64,000 nt of DNA, taken from NCBI RefSeq assembly GCF_029968095.1, contig NZ_JASCIR010000011.1, forward strand, positions 124,001 to 188,000, read 5' to 3'. A program made the translations under genes and the position numbers. Shown here piece by piece: positions 1 to 7,745 of the stretch. Position 1 is the first letter of the stretch; the number at the start of each line of letters is the position of its first letter. Below the pieces are notes generated by a model. It was given only the letters and a program-made list of their open reading frames with translations. It was not told where the DNA came from and ran no database searches. The stretch comes from Streptomyces solicavernae. Lineage in GTDB: Bacteria; Actinomycetota; Actinomycetes; Streptomycetales; Streptomycetaceae.

Positions 1-2067
1 GAACGACTCCGGATCCACCAGCACCACCAGGTCGAACTCCAGCCCCTTCGACAGCCCCGGCGTCAGCGACCGGACCCGCGGCCGCTCCGCGAAACCGGGG
101 GCGCCGATCACGCACGCCACCCCCTCCGCGTGCTCGGCCAGCCACGCATCCAGGACCGAGCCGAGCTCGGCGACCGCCCCGTACGTGACGGGAACGCCGC
201 TGCCGCGGACCGACGTCGGCACGTTCGCGTCCGGCAGCGCCTCCCGGATGGCCGGCTCCGCCACCGCCATCACCTCCTGCGGCGTGCGGTAGTTGACGCT
301 CAGCGACGCCACCTCGACCCGGTCGAGGCCGACCCGCTCAAGCCGCTCCTGCCACGACTCCATGAAGCCGTGCCTGGCCTGCGCCCGGTCCCCGACGATC
401 GTGAAGCTCCGCGACGGGCAGCGAAGCAGCAGCATCTGCCACTCCGCGTCGGTCAACTCCTGCGCCTCGTCCACGACGACATGAGCGAACGGCCCGGCCA
501 GTAGGTCCGGTTCGGCGCCGGGCAGCGCGCTCTCGTCGATCAGACTGTCCTGCAGATCCCGGCCGCGCAGCATCGTCACCGCGCCCTCGCCGTCCGCGTC
601 GGCCGCGACCACGTTCTCGATGACCCCCGCCATCCGCTCCCGCTCGGCGGCCACCGCGGCCTCGTGCCGGCGCCTGAGCCGCGACGCCTGCGGATCGCCG
701 AGCCGCTGCCGCGCCGCGTCAAGCAACGGCAGGTCCGACACCGTCCACGCCTGCGGCGCGGCCCGCTGCAGCCTGCGTACGTCCGTCCGCTCAAGCCACG
801 GCGCACACAGCCGCAGATACGCGGGCACCGACCACAAGTCGCCCACCAGATCGGCGGGTTCGAGCAGTGGCCACGCACGGTTCAGGGCCTGCACCAGCTC
901 CCGGTCCTGCCGCAGCACACGACGGAACTGCTCGGGCGGAACACCCTCGTCCTGCTGGTCGAGCAGCAGCGTCACCAGCTCGTCCCAGATCACGTCCCGC
1001 GCCTCGTTGTGCGGCGTGCCGGGACCGGGCGCGCGGAACGCCTCGGCCCAGTCGTCTGCCGTGAGGCGTACGTCGGACCAGGGCGTCGTGACGGTCATCG
1101 GCTCCGTCGGCGGGTCCTCGTAGAACCGGACGGCCGTCTCGATCGCCCGCACCAACTGCGCGGACGACTTCAGGCGCGCCACCTCCGGATCGCTCTCCTC
1201 CGGCGCGCCCGCACCCTCCGCGACGAGATCCCGCACCGTGCACGTCCGCACCCCCTCCTCACCGAGGCTGGGCAGTACGTCCGCGACGTACGCGAGGTAC
1301 GGCTGGTGCGGACCGACGAACAGCACGCCGCCCTTGCGGTGCCCGAGGCGCGGGTCGGAGTAGAGCAGGTGCGCCGTGCGGTGCAGGGCGACCACGGTCT
1401 TGCCGGTGCCGGGCCCGCCGTCCACGACGAGCGCACCTCGCGAACCGGCCCGGATGACCGCGTCCTGGTCGGACTGGAGGGTGCCGAGCACGTCCCGCAT
1501 CCGGCTCGACCGGCTGCCGCCGAGGCTCGCGAGGAACGCCGACTGGTCGTCGAGCGCCGCATGCCCCTGAAGGCCCTCGGCGGTGAACACCTCGTCCCAG
1601 TAGTCCCCGATCCGCCCGCCCGACCAGCGGTAACGGCGGCGGCTGGCCAGGCCCATCGGTTCGGCGTGGGTCGCCGCGAAGAACGGCTCGGCGGCGGGGG
1701 AGCGCCAGTCGACGAGCAGTCGGCGCCCCGAGGGGTCGGTGAGGCCGAGCCGCCCGATGTAGACGGGCTCCGCGCCGTCGGCGGTGACGATGCGGCCCAG
1801 GCACAGGTCCAGGCCGAACCGCCGCAGCGTGCGCAGCCGGCCGGTCAGCCGGCGCACCTGCACGTCCCGCTCCATGGCCGCCCGGCCGACGCCGCCGGGG
1901 GACGTGAGGTGGGCGTCGAGCTGCTCGGACAGCTCGGCGACCGACCGTTCGAGGCTCTCCGACACGGCCGCGAAGTGCTGCTCGTCGGCGGCGATCAGCG
2001 CCGGGGCGGCCTTGGCGGACAGGTTCCCCGGCAGGTCGAAAACGCTGGTGGTGGTCAGTGCGGCCAT
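1..2067 (-). CDS. helR: RNA polymerase recycling motor ATPase HelR (3' end outside window)
   Basis: UvrD/PcrA-like superfamily 1 ATPase of the HelD/HelR group, which dislodges stalled RNA polymerase; HelR members displace rifamycin from the enzyme. 689 codons are visible from the ATG at 2067 to the window edge, so about 30 C-terminal residues are missing compared with the usual ~720. Visible motifs: N-terminal coiled-coil region with RTLRRFGLDLCLGRI (about residue 75), Walker A GGPGTGKTVVALHRT (about 215), DEAQELTDAEW (about 530), GDRAQARHGF (about 548), and SVNYRTPQEVM (about 590). The HelR rather than HelD assignment rests on the remembered N-terminal pattern VFDLPGNLSAKA and on the rifamycin-associated element about 100 bp upstream. 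The gene is single, with no partner on its strand upstream. Confidence 0.85.
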   Translation of the reverse strand, partial: MAALTTTSVFDLPGNLSAKAAPALIAADEQHFAAVSESLERSVAELSEQLDAHLTSPGGVGRAAMERDVQVRRLTGRLRTLRRFGLDLCLGRIVTADGAEPVYIGRLGLTDPSGRRLLVDWRSPAAEPFFAATHAEPMGLASRRRYRWSGGRIGDYWDEVFTAEGLQGHAALDDQSAFLASLGGSRSSRMRDVLGTLQSDQDAVIRAGSRGALVVDGGPGTGKTVVALHRTAHLLYSDPRLGHRKGGVLFVGPHQPYLAYVADVLPSLGEEGVRTCTVRDLVAEGAGAPEESDPEVARLKSSAQLVRAIETAVRFYEDPPTEPMTVTTPWSDVRLTADDWAEAFRAPGPGTPHNEARDVIWDELVTLLLDQQDEGVPPEQFRRVLRQDRELVQALNRAWPLLEPADLVGDLWSVPAYLRLCAPWLERTDVRRLQRAAPQAWTVSDLPLLDAARQRLGDPQASRLRRRHEAAVAAERERMAGVIENVVAADADGEGAVTMLRGRDLQDSLIDESALPGAEPDLLAGPFAHVVVDEAQELTDAEWQMLLLRCPSRSFTIVGDRAQARHGFMESWQERLERVGLDRVEVASLSVNYRTPQEVMAVAEPAIREALPDANVPTSVRGSGVPVTYGAVAELGSVLDAWLAEHAEGVACVIGAPGFAERPRVRSLTPGLSKGLEFDLVVLVDPESF

Positions 2068-2164
2068 GGTCGGTGAACTCCGGTATCCGCAGGTGGTGGC
2101 GTCGGCGGTGGCGTGGGGTGACGGCGTCGGTGGTGGCATCAGGGGAGCGATTCTGAGCCATCGT

Positions 2165-2187
2165 GGGGGCCTTGCCGCAAGGCCCCC
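2165..2187. promoter_or_regulatory. Rifamycin-associated element (RAE)
   Basis: Perfect 11-bp inverted repeat around one base: left arm GGGGGCCTTGC, right arm GCAAGGCCCCC. It matches the published RAE pattern (GGGGCTTGC/GCAAGNCCC) found upstream of rifamycin-inactivating genes and helR in actinomycetes. It lies 98 bp upstream of the helR start. The match is seen directly; the inducing signal is inferred from the literature. Confidence 0.85.
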
Positions 2188-2339
2188 ACTGCGCTATACG
2201 TTGAGAGTGGCAAGGAGTGGGTATGCCCCCTTGCCCCCACCGGCCTCGCCCCCACCGGCCTCGACCGGACCCCTTCCACCGCAGCCCCCCGTTACGGCCC
2301 GGTCACGGCCCGAACGTGGAGTTCACCGTCCTGCCCGGG

Positions 2340-2380
2340 CCGGTCTCGGCGCCAGGCCCAAGCCCTGGCGCCGAGACCGG
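2340..2380. terminator. Strong hairpin between fprA and helR
   Basis: 17-bp perfect stem (CCGGTCTCGGCGCCAGG at 2340-2356, complement at 2364-2380) with a 7-nt loop. No T-tract. With the next hairpin it isolates helR from fprA transcription on the same strand. Confidence 0.55.
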
Positions 2381-2417
2381 TCTGCCGACCGACCGTACGC
2401 ACCGATCGCGAGAACGG

Positions 2418-2456
2418 GTGTGCCCCGGTCCGGAAGACTCCGGGACCGGGGCACAC
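2418..2456. terminator. Terminator of the ferredoxin reductase gene
   Basis: 14-bp perfect stem (GTGTGCCCCGGTCC at 2418-2431, complement at 2443-2456), 28 bp beyond the fprA stop codon on the minus strand. GC-rich and without a U-tract, as usual in Streptomyces. Confidence 0.7.
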
Positions 2457-2483
2457 CGCTCGACTCACCCGCGTACGTACGGA

Positions 2484-3848
2484 TCAGGCGCCGCTCGCGT
2501 CGAGCATCTCCTCGCGCTCCACGATCTTCACGCGCTCACGGCCCTGCGGCTCGCCGAGCGCCTTCTCCGCGGCGTCGAGCCGGTACCAGCCCTCCCACGT
2601 GGTGAAGCGCACGCCGCGCTCACCGAGGAACGCCTCGACGGCCTCGGGGGCGGGGGCCGACGGGGTCTGCAGTCGGCCCTCGGCGTGGTCCTCCAGGAGG
2701 TTGGCGACGGTCTCGTTGGCGTCGCCCTTCGTATGGCCGATGAGGCCGACCGGACCGCGCCGGATCCAGCCGGTGACGTACGTGGACGACAGGTGCGCGC
2801 CGCCCTCCTCGATCACGCGGCCGCCCGCGTCAGGGACGGTGCCGGACGCGACGTCCCAGGGCAGCTTGGGCAGCTCGTCGGAGAGGTACCCCACGGCGCG
2901 GTAGACGGCGCTGACGTCCCAGTCGGTCGTCTGCCCCGTGCCCTTGACGTTGCCGGTGCCGTCCAGCTCGGTGCGCTCGGTGCGCAGGCCGACGACCTTG
3001 CCGTCCTCGCCGAGGATCTCCTGCGGCGACTCGAAGAAGTGCAGGAACATTTTGTGCGGGCGGTCGCCGACGTCGCGGATCGCCCAGTTCTCCAGGGTCT
3101 TCGCGACCATGTCGGTCTGCTTGTTCTTGCGCCGCTCGGCGATCGAGCCCTCGTCGTAGTCGATGTCCTCGGGGTTGACGATGACCTCGATGTTCGGCGA
3201 GTGGTCCAGCTCGCGCAGCTCCATCGGGGAGAACTTGGCCTGCGCCGGGCCGCGGCGGCCGAAGACGTGGATTTCCTTGGCGCGGTTGGCCTTCAGGCCC
3301 TCGTGGACGTTCGGCGGTATCTCGGTCGGCAGCAGCTCCTCGGCGGTCTTGGCGAGGATGCGCGCGATGTCGAGGGCCACGTTGCCGACGCCGAGGACGG
3401 CGACCTTCTCGGCCGACAGGTCCCAGTCGCGCGGCACGTCCGGGTGGCCGTCGTACCAGGAGGCGAAGTCCGCGGCGCCGAGGGAGCCGTCGAGTTCCAC
3501 GCCGGGGATGCGGAGCTCGCGGTCGGCCATGGCGCCGGTGGAGAAGACCACCGCGTCGTAGAAGGCGCGCAGGTCGTCGAGGTGGATGTCGGTGCCGTAC
3601 TCGACGTTGCCGAAGAGGCGGACCTGCGGCTTGTCCAGGACCTGGTGCAGGGCGGTGACGATGCCCTTGATCCGGGGGTGGTCGGGGGCGACGCCGTAGC
3701 GGATCAGGCCGAAGGGGGCCGGCATGCGCTCGAAGAGGTCGATGGACACCCCCGGTTCGGCAGCCGCCGCGGACTTCAGCAGAGCGTCGGCGGCGTAGAT
3801 GCCGGCGGGGCCGGCTCCGACAATGGCGACCCGCAGAGGGCGCGGCAT
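2484..3848 (-). CDS. fprA: Ferredoxin/ferredoxin-NADP+ reductase (adrenodoxin reductase-like)
   Basis: FAD- and NADPH-binding oxidoreductase of 454 aa that passes electrons between NADPH and ferredoxin, supplying P450s and other redox partners. N-terminal FAD motif VAIVGAGPAGIYAADAL begins near residue 7; the central NADP Rossmann motif VAVLGVGNVALDIARIL lies near residue 145; the C-terminal signature TGWIRRGPVGLIGHTKGDANE is typical of the adrenodoxin reductase family. I chose ATG 3848 because AAGGG precedes it; an in-frame TTG at 3884 has no ribosome site. A DmdR-type iron box lies about 47 bp upstream, so expression is probably induced by low iron. FprA of mycobacteria has the same length and architecture. 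Confidence 0.9.
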   Translation of the reverse strand: MPRPLRVAIVGAGPAGIYAADALLKSAAAAEPGVSIDLFERMPAPFGLIRYGVAPDHPRIKGIVTALHQVLDKPQVRLFGNVEYGTDIHLDDLRAFYDAVVFSTGAMADRELRIPGVELDGSLGAADFASWYDGHPDVPRDWDLSAEKVAVLGVGNVALDIARILAKTAEELLPTEIPPNVHEGLKANRAKEIHVFGRRGPAQAKFSPMELRELDHSPNIEVIVNPEDIDYDEGSIAERRKNKQTDMVAKTLENWAIRDVGDRPHKMFLHFFESPQEILGEDGKVVGLRTERTELDGTGNVKGTGQTTDWDVSAVYRAVGYLSDELPKLPWDVASGTVPDAGGRVIEEGGAHLSSTYVTGWIRRGPVGLIGHTKGDANETVANLLEDHAEGRLQTPSAPAPEAVEAFLGERGVRFTTWEGWYRLDAAEKALGEPQGRERVKIVEREEMLDASGA

Positions 3849-3894
3849 GTTCAGGTTCCCTTCGAGTGACGGCTGGGTACTCAAGGGGAAAGCC

Positions 3895-3913
3895 TAAAGT
3901 AAGGCAAGCCTAA
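3895..3913. promoter_or_regulatory. Iron box (DmdR/IdeR operator)
   Basis: TAAAGTAAGGCAAGCCTAA matches the 19-bp actinomycete iron-box consensus (TTAGGTTAGGCTAACCTAA) at about 14 positions. Located just upstream of fprA, so Fe2+-DmdR would repress it. Confidence 0.75.
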
Positions 3914-4032
3914 GTCGGTAGGCGGGTCCTGTTTATGAGGTCATAAGGCAGGGTTATGGGTTCGCCAAGCATGGCTTTGGGCTCCGAGGTGTCCACCCTA
4001 GCCCCTTGAGCAGGCCCCTCCGCCGGCGGTCC

Positions 4033-4254
4033 TCACCGCACGCCGCCCCCGGCCCACTCGGCGAAGCCCGCCACGTTCCGCGGGCAGCGCCATCTGGAGC
4101 GGACCTCATCGGGGTCCGCACCGCTCCCGTCGAGGTCGTCCCACTCGTACTCCGTGCGGCCGGCGAGCAACGACAGCAGCACGTCGAAGGCGAGGGCGTG
4201 CGGGCCGCCGTCGGCGTCTCGATCACATCCGGTACGACGAAACGGCCCCCACAC
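4033..4254 (-). CDS. Small acidic hypothetical protein
   Basis: 73-codon frame starting at GTG 4254, downstream of and on the same strand as the TetR gene. The protein has an acidic middle (EYEWDDLDGSGADPDE) and an aromatic end, and does not look like a GC-skew artefact. No family was recognised, and an 18-nt repeat lies across its start. It could also be chance. Confidence 0.3.
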   Translation of the reverse strand: MWGPFRRTGCDRDADGGPHALAFDVLLSLLAGRTEYEWDDLDGSGADPDEVRSRWRCPRNVAGFAEWAGGGVR

Positions 4255-4270
4255 GACGAAACGGCCCCCA
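4234..4270. repeat. Two tandem 19-nt direct repeats
   Basis: The unit ACGACGAAACGGCCCCCA occurs at 4234 and 4253. It lies between the TetR stop codon and the small downstream frame. No function is apparent. Confidence 0.6.
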
Positions 4271-4291
4271 CGACAGTTGTGCTGTCAGGGG
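4266..4291. terminator. Possible hairpin at the TetR stop codon
   Basis: GACAG (4272-4276) and CTGTC (4282-4286) flanked by CCCC and GGGG form a small stem-loop overlapping the TetR stop. It is weak and has no T-tract. Confidence 0.3.
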
Positions 4292-4875
4292 CTGACCGAC
4301 TGCCAGATCCGCTCGGGCAGGGACTCCGTGGCCACGTCCAGATCCACGTCCCCGAGCGTCAGCCAGCGGCGGGCGACCGCCACCACCGGCCCCAGGATCA
4401 GCGCCTCGATCAACGGGGCGGGCAGCGCGGCGAGTTCACCGGCTGCCACACGGGCGTCGATCCACTCGGCGACCGGCGAGAGGCGGGCCTCCTGGGAGTC
4501 GCGGACGGACTCGATGTCCGCCATCACGTTCTGGTCGGCGGTGGCCGAGTGCAGCAGCCGCGCCGCGTCCGGGTTGCGGCGGACGAACGCGAGGTAGGCG
4601 CGCACGATCCCGTCGACGGCGGCCCGCGGACCCGGCGCCTGCGTCAGCGCGGTGACCAGCTCGCCGAGGAGCTGCCCGAGCCAGCGCTGGGCGAGCGCGA
4701 GGACCACGCCGTGCATGCTGCCGAAGTGGTGGTAGACGCTCCCCGAACTGACGCCGCTGGTACGGGTCACCGCCTCCACGGTGAGGCCGCCCTCGCCGGA
4801 GGCGGCGTAGATCCGCAGCGCGGCGTCAAGGACCTGCTCGACGGTTGCTTCGCCGCGCTTCTGCTTCGGACTCAT
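4285..4875 (-). CDS. TetR/AcrR family transcriptional regulator
   Basis: 196-aa one-component regulator. The N-terminal helix-turn-helix spans about residues 12-58 (VEQVLDAALRIYAASGEGG followed by VSSGSVYHHFGSMHGV), and the ligand-binding C-terminal domain is alpha-helical with no recognisable subfamily signature. ATG 4875 starts it. It is not clearly divergent from an enzyme gene: the + strand neighbour at 5131 is a small hypothetical protein. No dyad was seen in the upstream 250 bp, so the target and ligand are unknown. Confidence 0.85.
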   Translation of the reverse strand: MSPKQKRGEATVEQVLDAALRIYAASGEGGLTVEAVTRTSGVSSGSVYHHFGSMHGVVLALAQRWLGQLLGELVTALTQAPGPRAAVDGIVRAYLAFVRRNPDAARLLHSATADQNVMADIESVRDSQEARLSPVAEWIDARVAAGELAALPAPLIEALILGPVVAVARRWLTLGDVDLDVATESLPERIWQSVSP

Positions 4876-5130
4876 CTGCGGGGCGTCCTCGGGGGTCGGT
4901 GCGGAGTGACGGTGGTGTACGGCGCAGCCGAAGCCTAGAGGACCCTTTCCGGAGAGGTTTGTGCAGGAACAGACACGTGGAGCGGGATCCGGTCAACTGC
5001 CGGGTCCGAACTGGCCAGTTGTCGCGCCGTGCCTACGGCTTCCCGCCACGGCCGACGCACACTTCAGGGAGCGGTTGCTGTTGCTGATACGTCGACGACG
5101 ACCCTGTTCCGCCGACAGCGGAGGACGACC

Positions 5131-5469
5131 ATGAGTGACCTCGACGACGTCGCCCCACGCCTCCTGCGCAGGCTGGAGAGCCGCCACCTCTACCTCCGGG
5201 CGCCGGAGCCCGCGCCCGCCGACCCGCCCCACCAGACCGTGATCCAGGTGTGCTGGCAGGACGGCGTCGACGAGTACGGCCTGCCCGTCGGCCACATGAT
5301 CCGCACCCGCTACCGCCGCGGGCTCATGGGCCGCATCGTCGAACACTGGGCCGCCCACGCGTCGACCACCCCCCACCTCCCCGGCCGCCCCGAGGTCGCC
5401 GCCCACCTGCACGACATCAACGACGCCCTGGGCGCGGTCCTTGACCACATCCACCCCCGCTACAGCTAG
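5131..5469 (+). CDS. Conserved small hypothetical protein
   Basis: 112-aa soluble protein from ATG 5131, chosen because GGAGG sits 7-11 nt before it; a longer frame from 5029 has no ribosome site. The sequence looks like a real streptomycete protein (QTVIQVCWQDGVDEYGL, then VGHMIRTRYRRGLMGRI), with a central beta-rich block and a helical end (HDINDALGAVLDHIHP). I do not recognise a domain. It is followed 51 bp later by the S1-domain gene on the same strand. Confidence 0.65.
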   Translation: MSDLDDVAPRLLRRLESRHLYLRAPEPAPADPPHQTVIQVCWQDGVDEYGLPVGHMIRTRYRRGLMGRIVEHWAAHASTTPHLPGRPEVAAHLHDINDALGAVLDHIHPRYS

Positions 5470-5520
5470 GCCCTCCCTCCCGGGCCCCATACCTCACCGC
5501 CCTGTGCCAGGGTGCCGGGC

Positions 5521-6209
5521 ATGGACTGGCAGTCTGAGAGCCCGCGCCTCTGGGCGTACCTGGAGTCGCTGTACTGCGGCGAGATCCTGACCGGCACGGT
5601 CGCCGCGATCGAGCGCATCGGGGTCTTCGTGGCCCTGGACGGCGCCCCGGAGCACCCTGTGTACCCCGGCGTCGGCTTCATCACCGTCCCCGAGCTGACC
5701 TGGCGTCACATCGACGCCGTCACCGACGTCGTCGCGGTCGGCCAGCGCGTCACCTGCGAGTTCCTGCAGTTCGACACCCACAACGCCGAGGCCAGGCTGT
5801 CCCTCCGCGCACTCCTGCCCGACCCGTTCCTGGCCTTCGCGTACCGCACCGAAGAGGGGCGTGCCCTGCTCGGGACCGTCGACAAGGTGGTCCCCTTCGG
5901 TGTCTTCGTCGACATCGGCGACATCGGCGACGGGGGATCGTCGGCCTGGTCCCAAACGAAGGCCACGGAGGCCGCGGAGGCCACGGAGGCCGCGGAGGCC
6001 ACGGAGGCCACGGAGGCCGCGGAGGCCGCGGAGGCCGCGGAGGCCACGAAGGCCACGAAGACCGCGGCTCCGCGGCGGCACTCCGGCCCGGGGACGAGAT
6101 GCCGGTGGTCGTCGTCGCCGTGGACCGCCATCGCCGCAGGGTGCTCCTCGCCCGCTCCCCTCACCACGGCACCGATGAGTTCCCCTCCCGCGCACCGTCT
6201 ACCCCTTGA
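5521..6209 (+). pseudogene. S1 RNA-binding domain protein, frameshifted in its second S1 domain
   Basis: The first ~140 codons from ATG 5521 encode one S1 domain (about residues 20-95; GEILTGTVAAIERIGVFVALD) and the start of a second (LLGTVDKVVPFGVFVDIGD). At the G5 run 5932-5936 the frame is lost. The expected continuation IVGLVPNE, and later LRPGDEMPVVVVAVDRHR and RRVLLARS, lie in another frame ending at TGA 6209, whereas the original frame runs on to 6243 with unrelated sequence. A 9-bp minisatellite fills what would be a surface loop of domain 2. This may be a true frameshift, a phase-variable tract or a sequencing error in a G run. Intact relatives would bind RNA. Confidence 0.7.
5958..6060 (+). 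repeat. 9-bp minisatellite (GGAGGCCAC/GGAGGCCGC)
   Basis: About eleven units of nine bases with C/G variation at one site and two AAG variants at the end, inside the S1-domain gene. In the S1 frame it encodes Gly-Gly-His/Arg; in the raw frame it encodes Ala-Thr/Ala-Glu. Confidence 0.9.
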
Positions 6210-6239
6210 AACCGTACCGCGCGACCCTTGGAGGTACCC

Positions 6240-6932
6240 ATGAGTGCCAAGGCACTCCCCGACGTCGTCGATGCCGAGACCTGGCAGCGGCACCTCGACG
6301 ACCTGCGCATTCGGGAGAAGGCCGCGACCCGGGAGCTCGACGCGATCGCCGCGCAGCGGCGCCGTATGCCGATGGTCGAGATGCCCGACTACACCCTGGA
6401 GGGCGAGGACGGGCCCGTCCGCCTGGTCGACATCTTCGGGGACAAGTCCCAGCTGATCGTCTACAGCCACATGTGGTTCGAAGGCGAGGAGTGGCAGTGC
6501 CCGGGGTGCACCGGCTTCACCGCCCAGTTCACCCGGCAGGAATTCCTCGAACCTTACGACGCCGGTTTCGTGATCGTCACCCAGGGCCCGATCGAGGACG
6601 CCCTCGCGTACAAGCGTCGCGTCGGCAACCAGATGACCTGGTACTCGACCGCGAACAGCTCCTTCGGTGCCGACGTGGGCGCACCTCCCGGCGCCGGCTT
6701 CGCCCTCAACGTCTTCCTGCGCGACGGCGACACCGTCTACCGCACCTGGCACACCGACGGCCGCGGCGTCGAGCAGCTCAGCCACACCTTCGCCCTGGTC
6801 GACACGTTGCCGTACGGGCGTCAGGAGGAGTGGCAGGACGTCCCGGACGGCTGGCCGCAGTCGCCGACGTCCAGCCGCTGGCCCAGCTCCCAGCAGTTCG
6901 CCGCCTGGTACGGCCCCGGCGCCGGTGCCTGA
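6240..6932 (+). CDS. DUF899 family thioredoxin-fold protein
   Basis: 230-aa protein from ATG 6240 with GGAGG 9 nt upstream. It has the hallmarks of the DUF899 family: MPMVEMPDYTLEG near residue 42, the SHMWFEGEEWQCPGCTGFT segment near residue 80 carrying a CPGC pair, and a C-terminal aromatic tail. Family members have a thioredoxin-like fold and no established reaction; the CPGC cysteines suggest redox chemistry. Its stop codon lies in a 19-nt tandem repeat shared with the end of the convergent TetR gene. Confidence 0.85.
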   Translation: MSAKALPDVVDAETWQRHLDDLRIREKAATRELDAIAAQRRRMPMVEMPDYTLEGEDGPVRLVDIFGDKSQLIVYSHMWFEGEEWQCPGCTGFTAQFTRQEFLEPYDAGFVIVTQGPIEDALAYKRRVGNQMTWYSTANSSFGADVGAPPGAGFALNVFLRDGDTVYRTWHTDGRGVEQLSHTFALVDTLPYGRQEEWQDVPDGWPQSPTSSRWPSSQQFAAWYGPGAGA

Positions 6933-6987
6933 GCCGACACCGAGGGCGTGAGCCGACACCGAGTGCGTGAGCCGACGCCGAAGGCGT
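6930..6987. repeat. Three tandem 19-nt repeats between convergent genes
   Basis: TGAGCCGACACCGAGGGCG and two variants at 6930, 6949 and 6968. They span the gap between the DUF899 stop and the TetR stop. Confidence 0.8.
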
Positions 6988-7589
6988 CACACCCGCGGCA
7001 CGAGTGACCGCGCCGCCTCCCGCGCATGTGCGAGCGCGCCCTCGCGGTCCGCGCCGCGCAGGCCGAGTACCACGCGTGTGCTCAACCCGTCGAGCAGCGC
7101 CAGGAGTTGGGCAGCCGCTGCCGCCGTGTCGTGCGGGGCGAAGCGGCGCTGCCGGACGCCGCGGTCGAGCAGCGCCGCCAGGTCGTCCTGCCAGCCCGCG
7201 TCGAGCTCGTCCTGCGGCTCGCGCAGCGCCTCGTCCGCCGGGGTCCGCGCCCACAGCTCGACCCACAGCACCCAGCGCGGATCGCGCGGCCCGAGCGGCA
7301 GATACAGGGCCAGAAACCGGTCGAGCTTGCGGTCGGCGGGGATCGGGCGGGCCAGCAGCGCGCGCCGCTCCTCCGCGAGCCGCCCCTCGCTCCAGCGCAA
7401 CGCCTCCAGGAAGATCCGGTCCTTGCTGCCGAAGTAGTACAGGATATGGCCGCCGCTCATGCCCAGGCGGCGGCCGAGCGAGGCCATCGTCAGCTCCGCC
7501 AGGCCGTGTTCGGCCACGGCGGCCATGACCTCCGCCAGGATCCGCTCCGGCGAGGGCCGCCCGTCGCGCTCCCGCGCTCGCACCGTCAC
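6987..7589 (-). CDS. TetR family regulator of the NCS1 permease/amidohydrolase operon
   Basis: 201-aa TetR protein from GTG 7589, preferred because AAGGA lies 7 nt upstream; a longer frame to 7622 lacks a ribosome site. HTH region about residues 12-55 (RILAEVMAAVAEHGLAEL, then MSGGHILYYFGSKDRIF). The C-terminal part resembles BetI/PaaX-era TetR_C domains (WVLWVELWARTPADE). It is divergent from the permease gene, and the 156-bp gap holds a double dyad. I infer that it represses itself and the permease/amidohydrolase pair. Confidence 0.85.
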   Translation of the reverse strand: MTVRARERDGRPSPERILAEVMAAVAEHGLAELTMASLGRRLGMSGGHILYYFGSKDRIFLEALRWSEGRLAEERRALLARPIPADRKLDRFLALYLPLGPRDPRWVLWVELWARTPADEALREPQDELDAGWQDDLAALLDRGVRQRRFAPHDTAAAAAQLLALLDGLSTRVVLGLRGADREGALAHAREAARSLVPRV

Positions 7590-7690
7590 CGCGGCGTCCT
7601 TCCTCCCGTACGTGCACCACATGGCTGCTGCCTCCCGACCTTATCCGTGCAGCTCCAGGTCTTGACCGCGGCCCTTCCACCCCTCATCTT

Positions 7691-7721
7691 GAATGACGTT
7701 CCAAAAATTTGAACGACGTTC
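7691..7721. promoter_or_regulatory. Double TetR-type operator
   Basis: Two near-identical 11-bp dyads, GAATGACGTTC (7691-7701) and GAACGACGTTC (7711-7721), are spaced exactly 20 bp centre to centre, two helical turns. They lie between the divergent TetR and permease genes. Cooperative binding of two dimers is inferred. Confidence 0.75.
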
Positions 7722-7745
7722 AAGGAGCCTGGAGAGGGCCAGCCG

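Noticed and set aside
2194..2199. TATAGC (minus strand) as a helR -10 box
   Set aside because: No -35 at suitable spacing; start site mapping would be needed to assign it.
5958..6060. Collagen- or Gly-rich structural domain encoded by the 9-bp repeat
   Set aside because: It interrupts a conserved S1 domain and is better explained as slippage.
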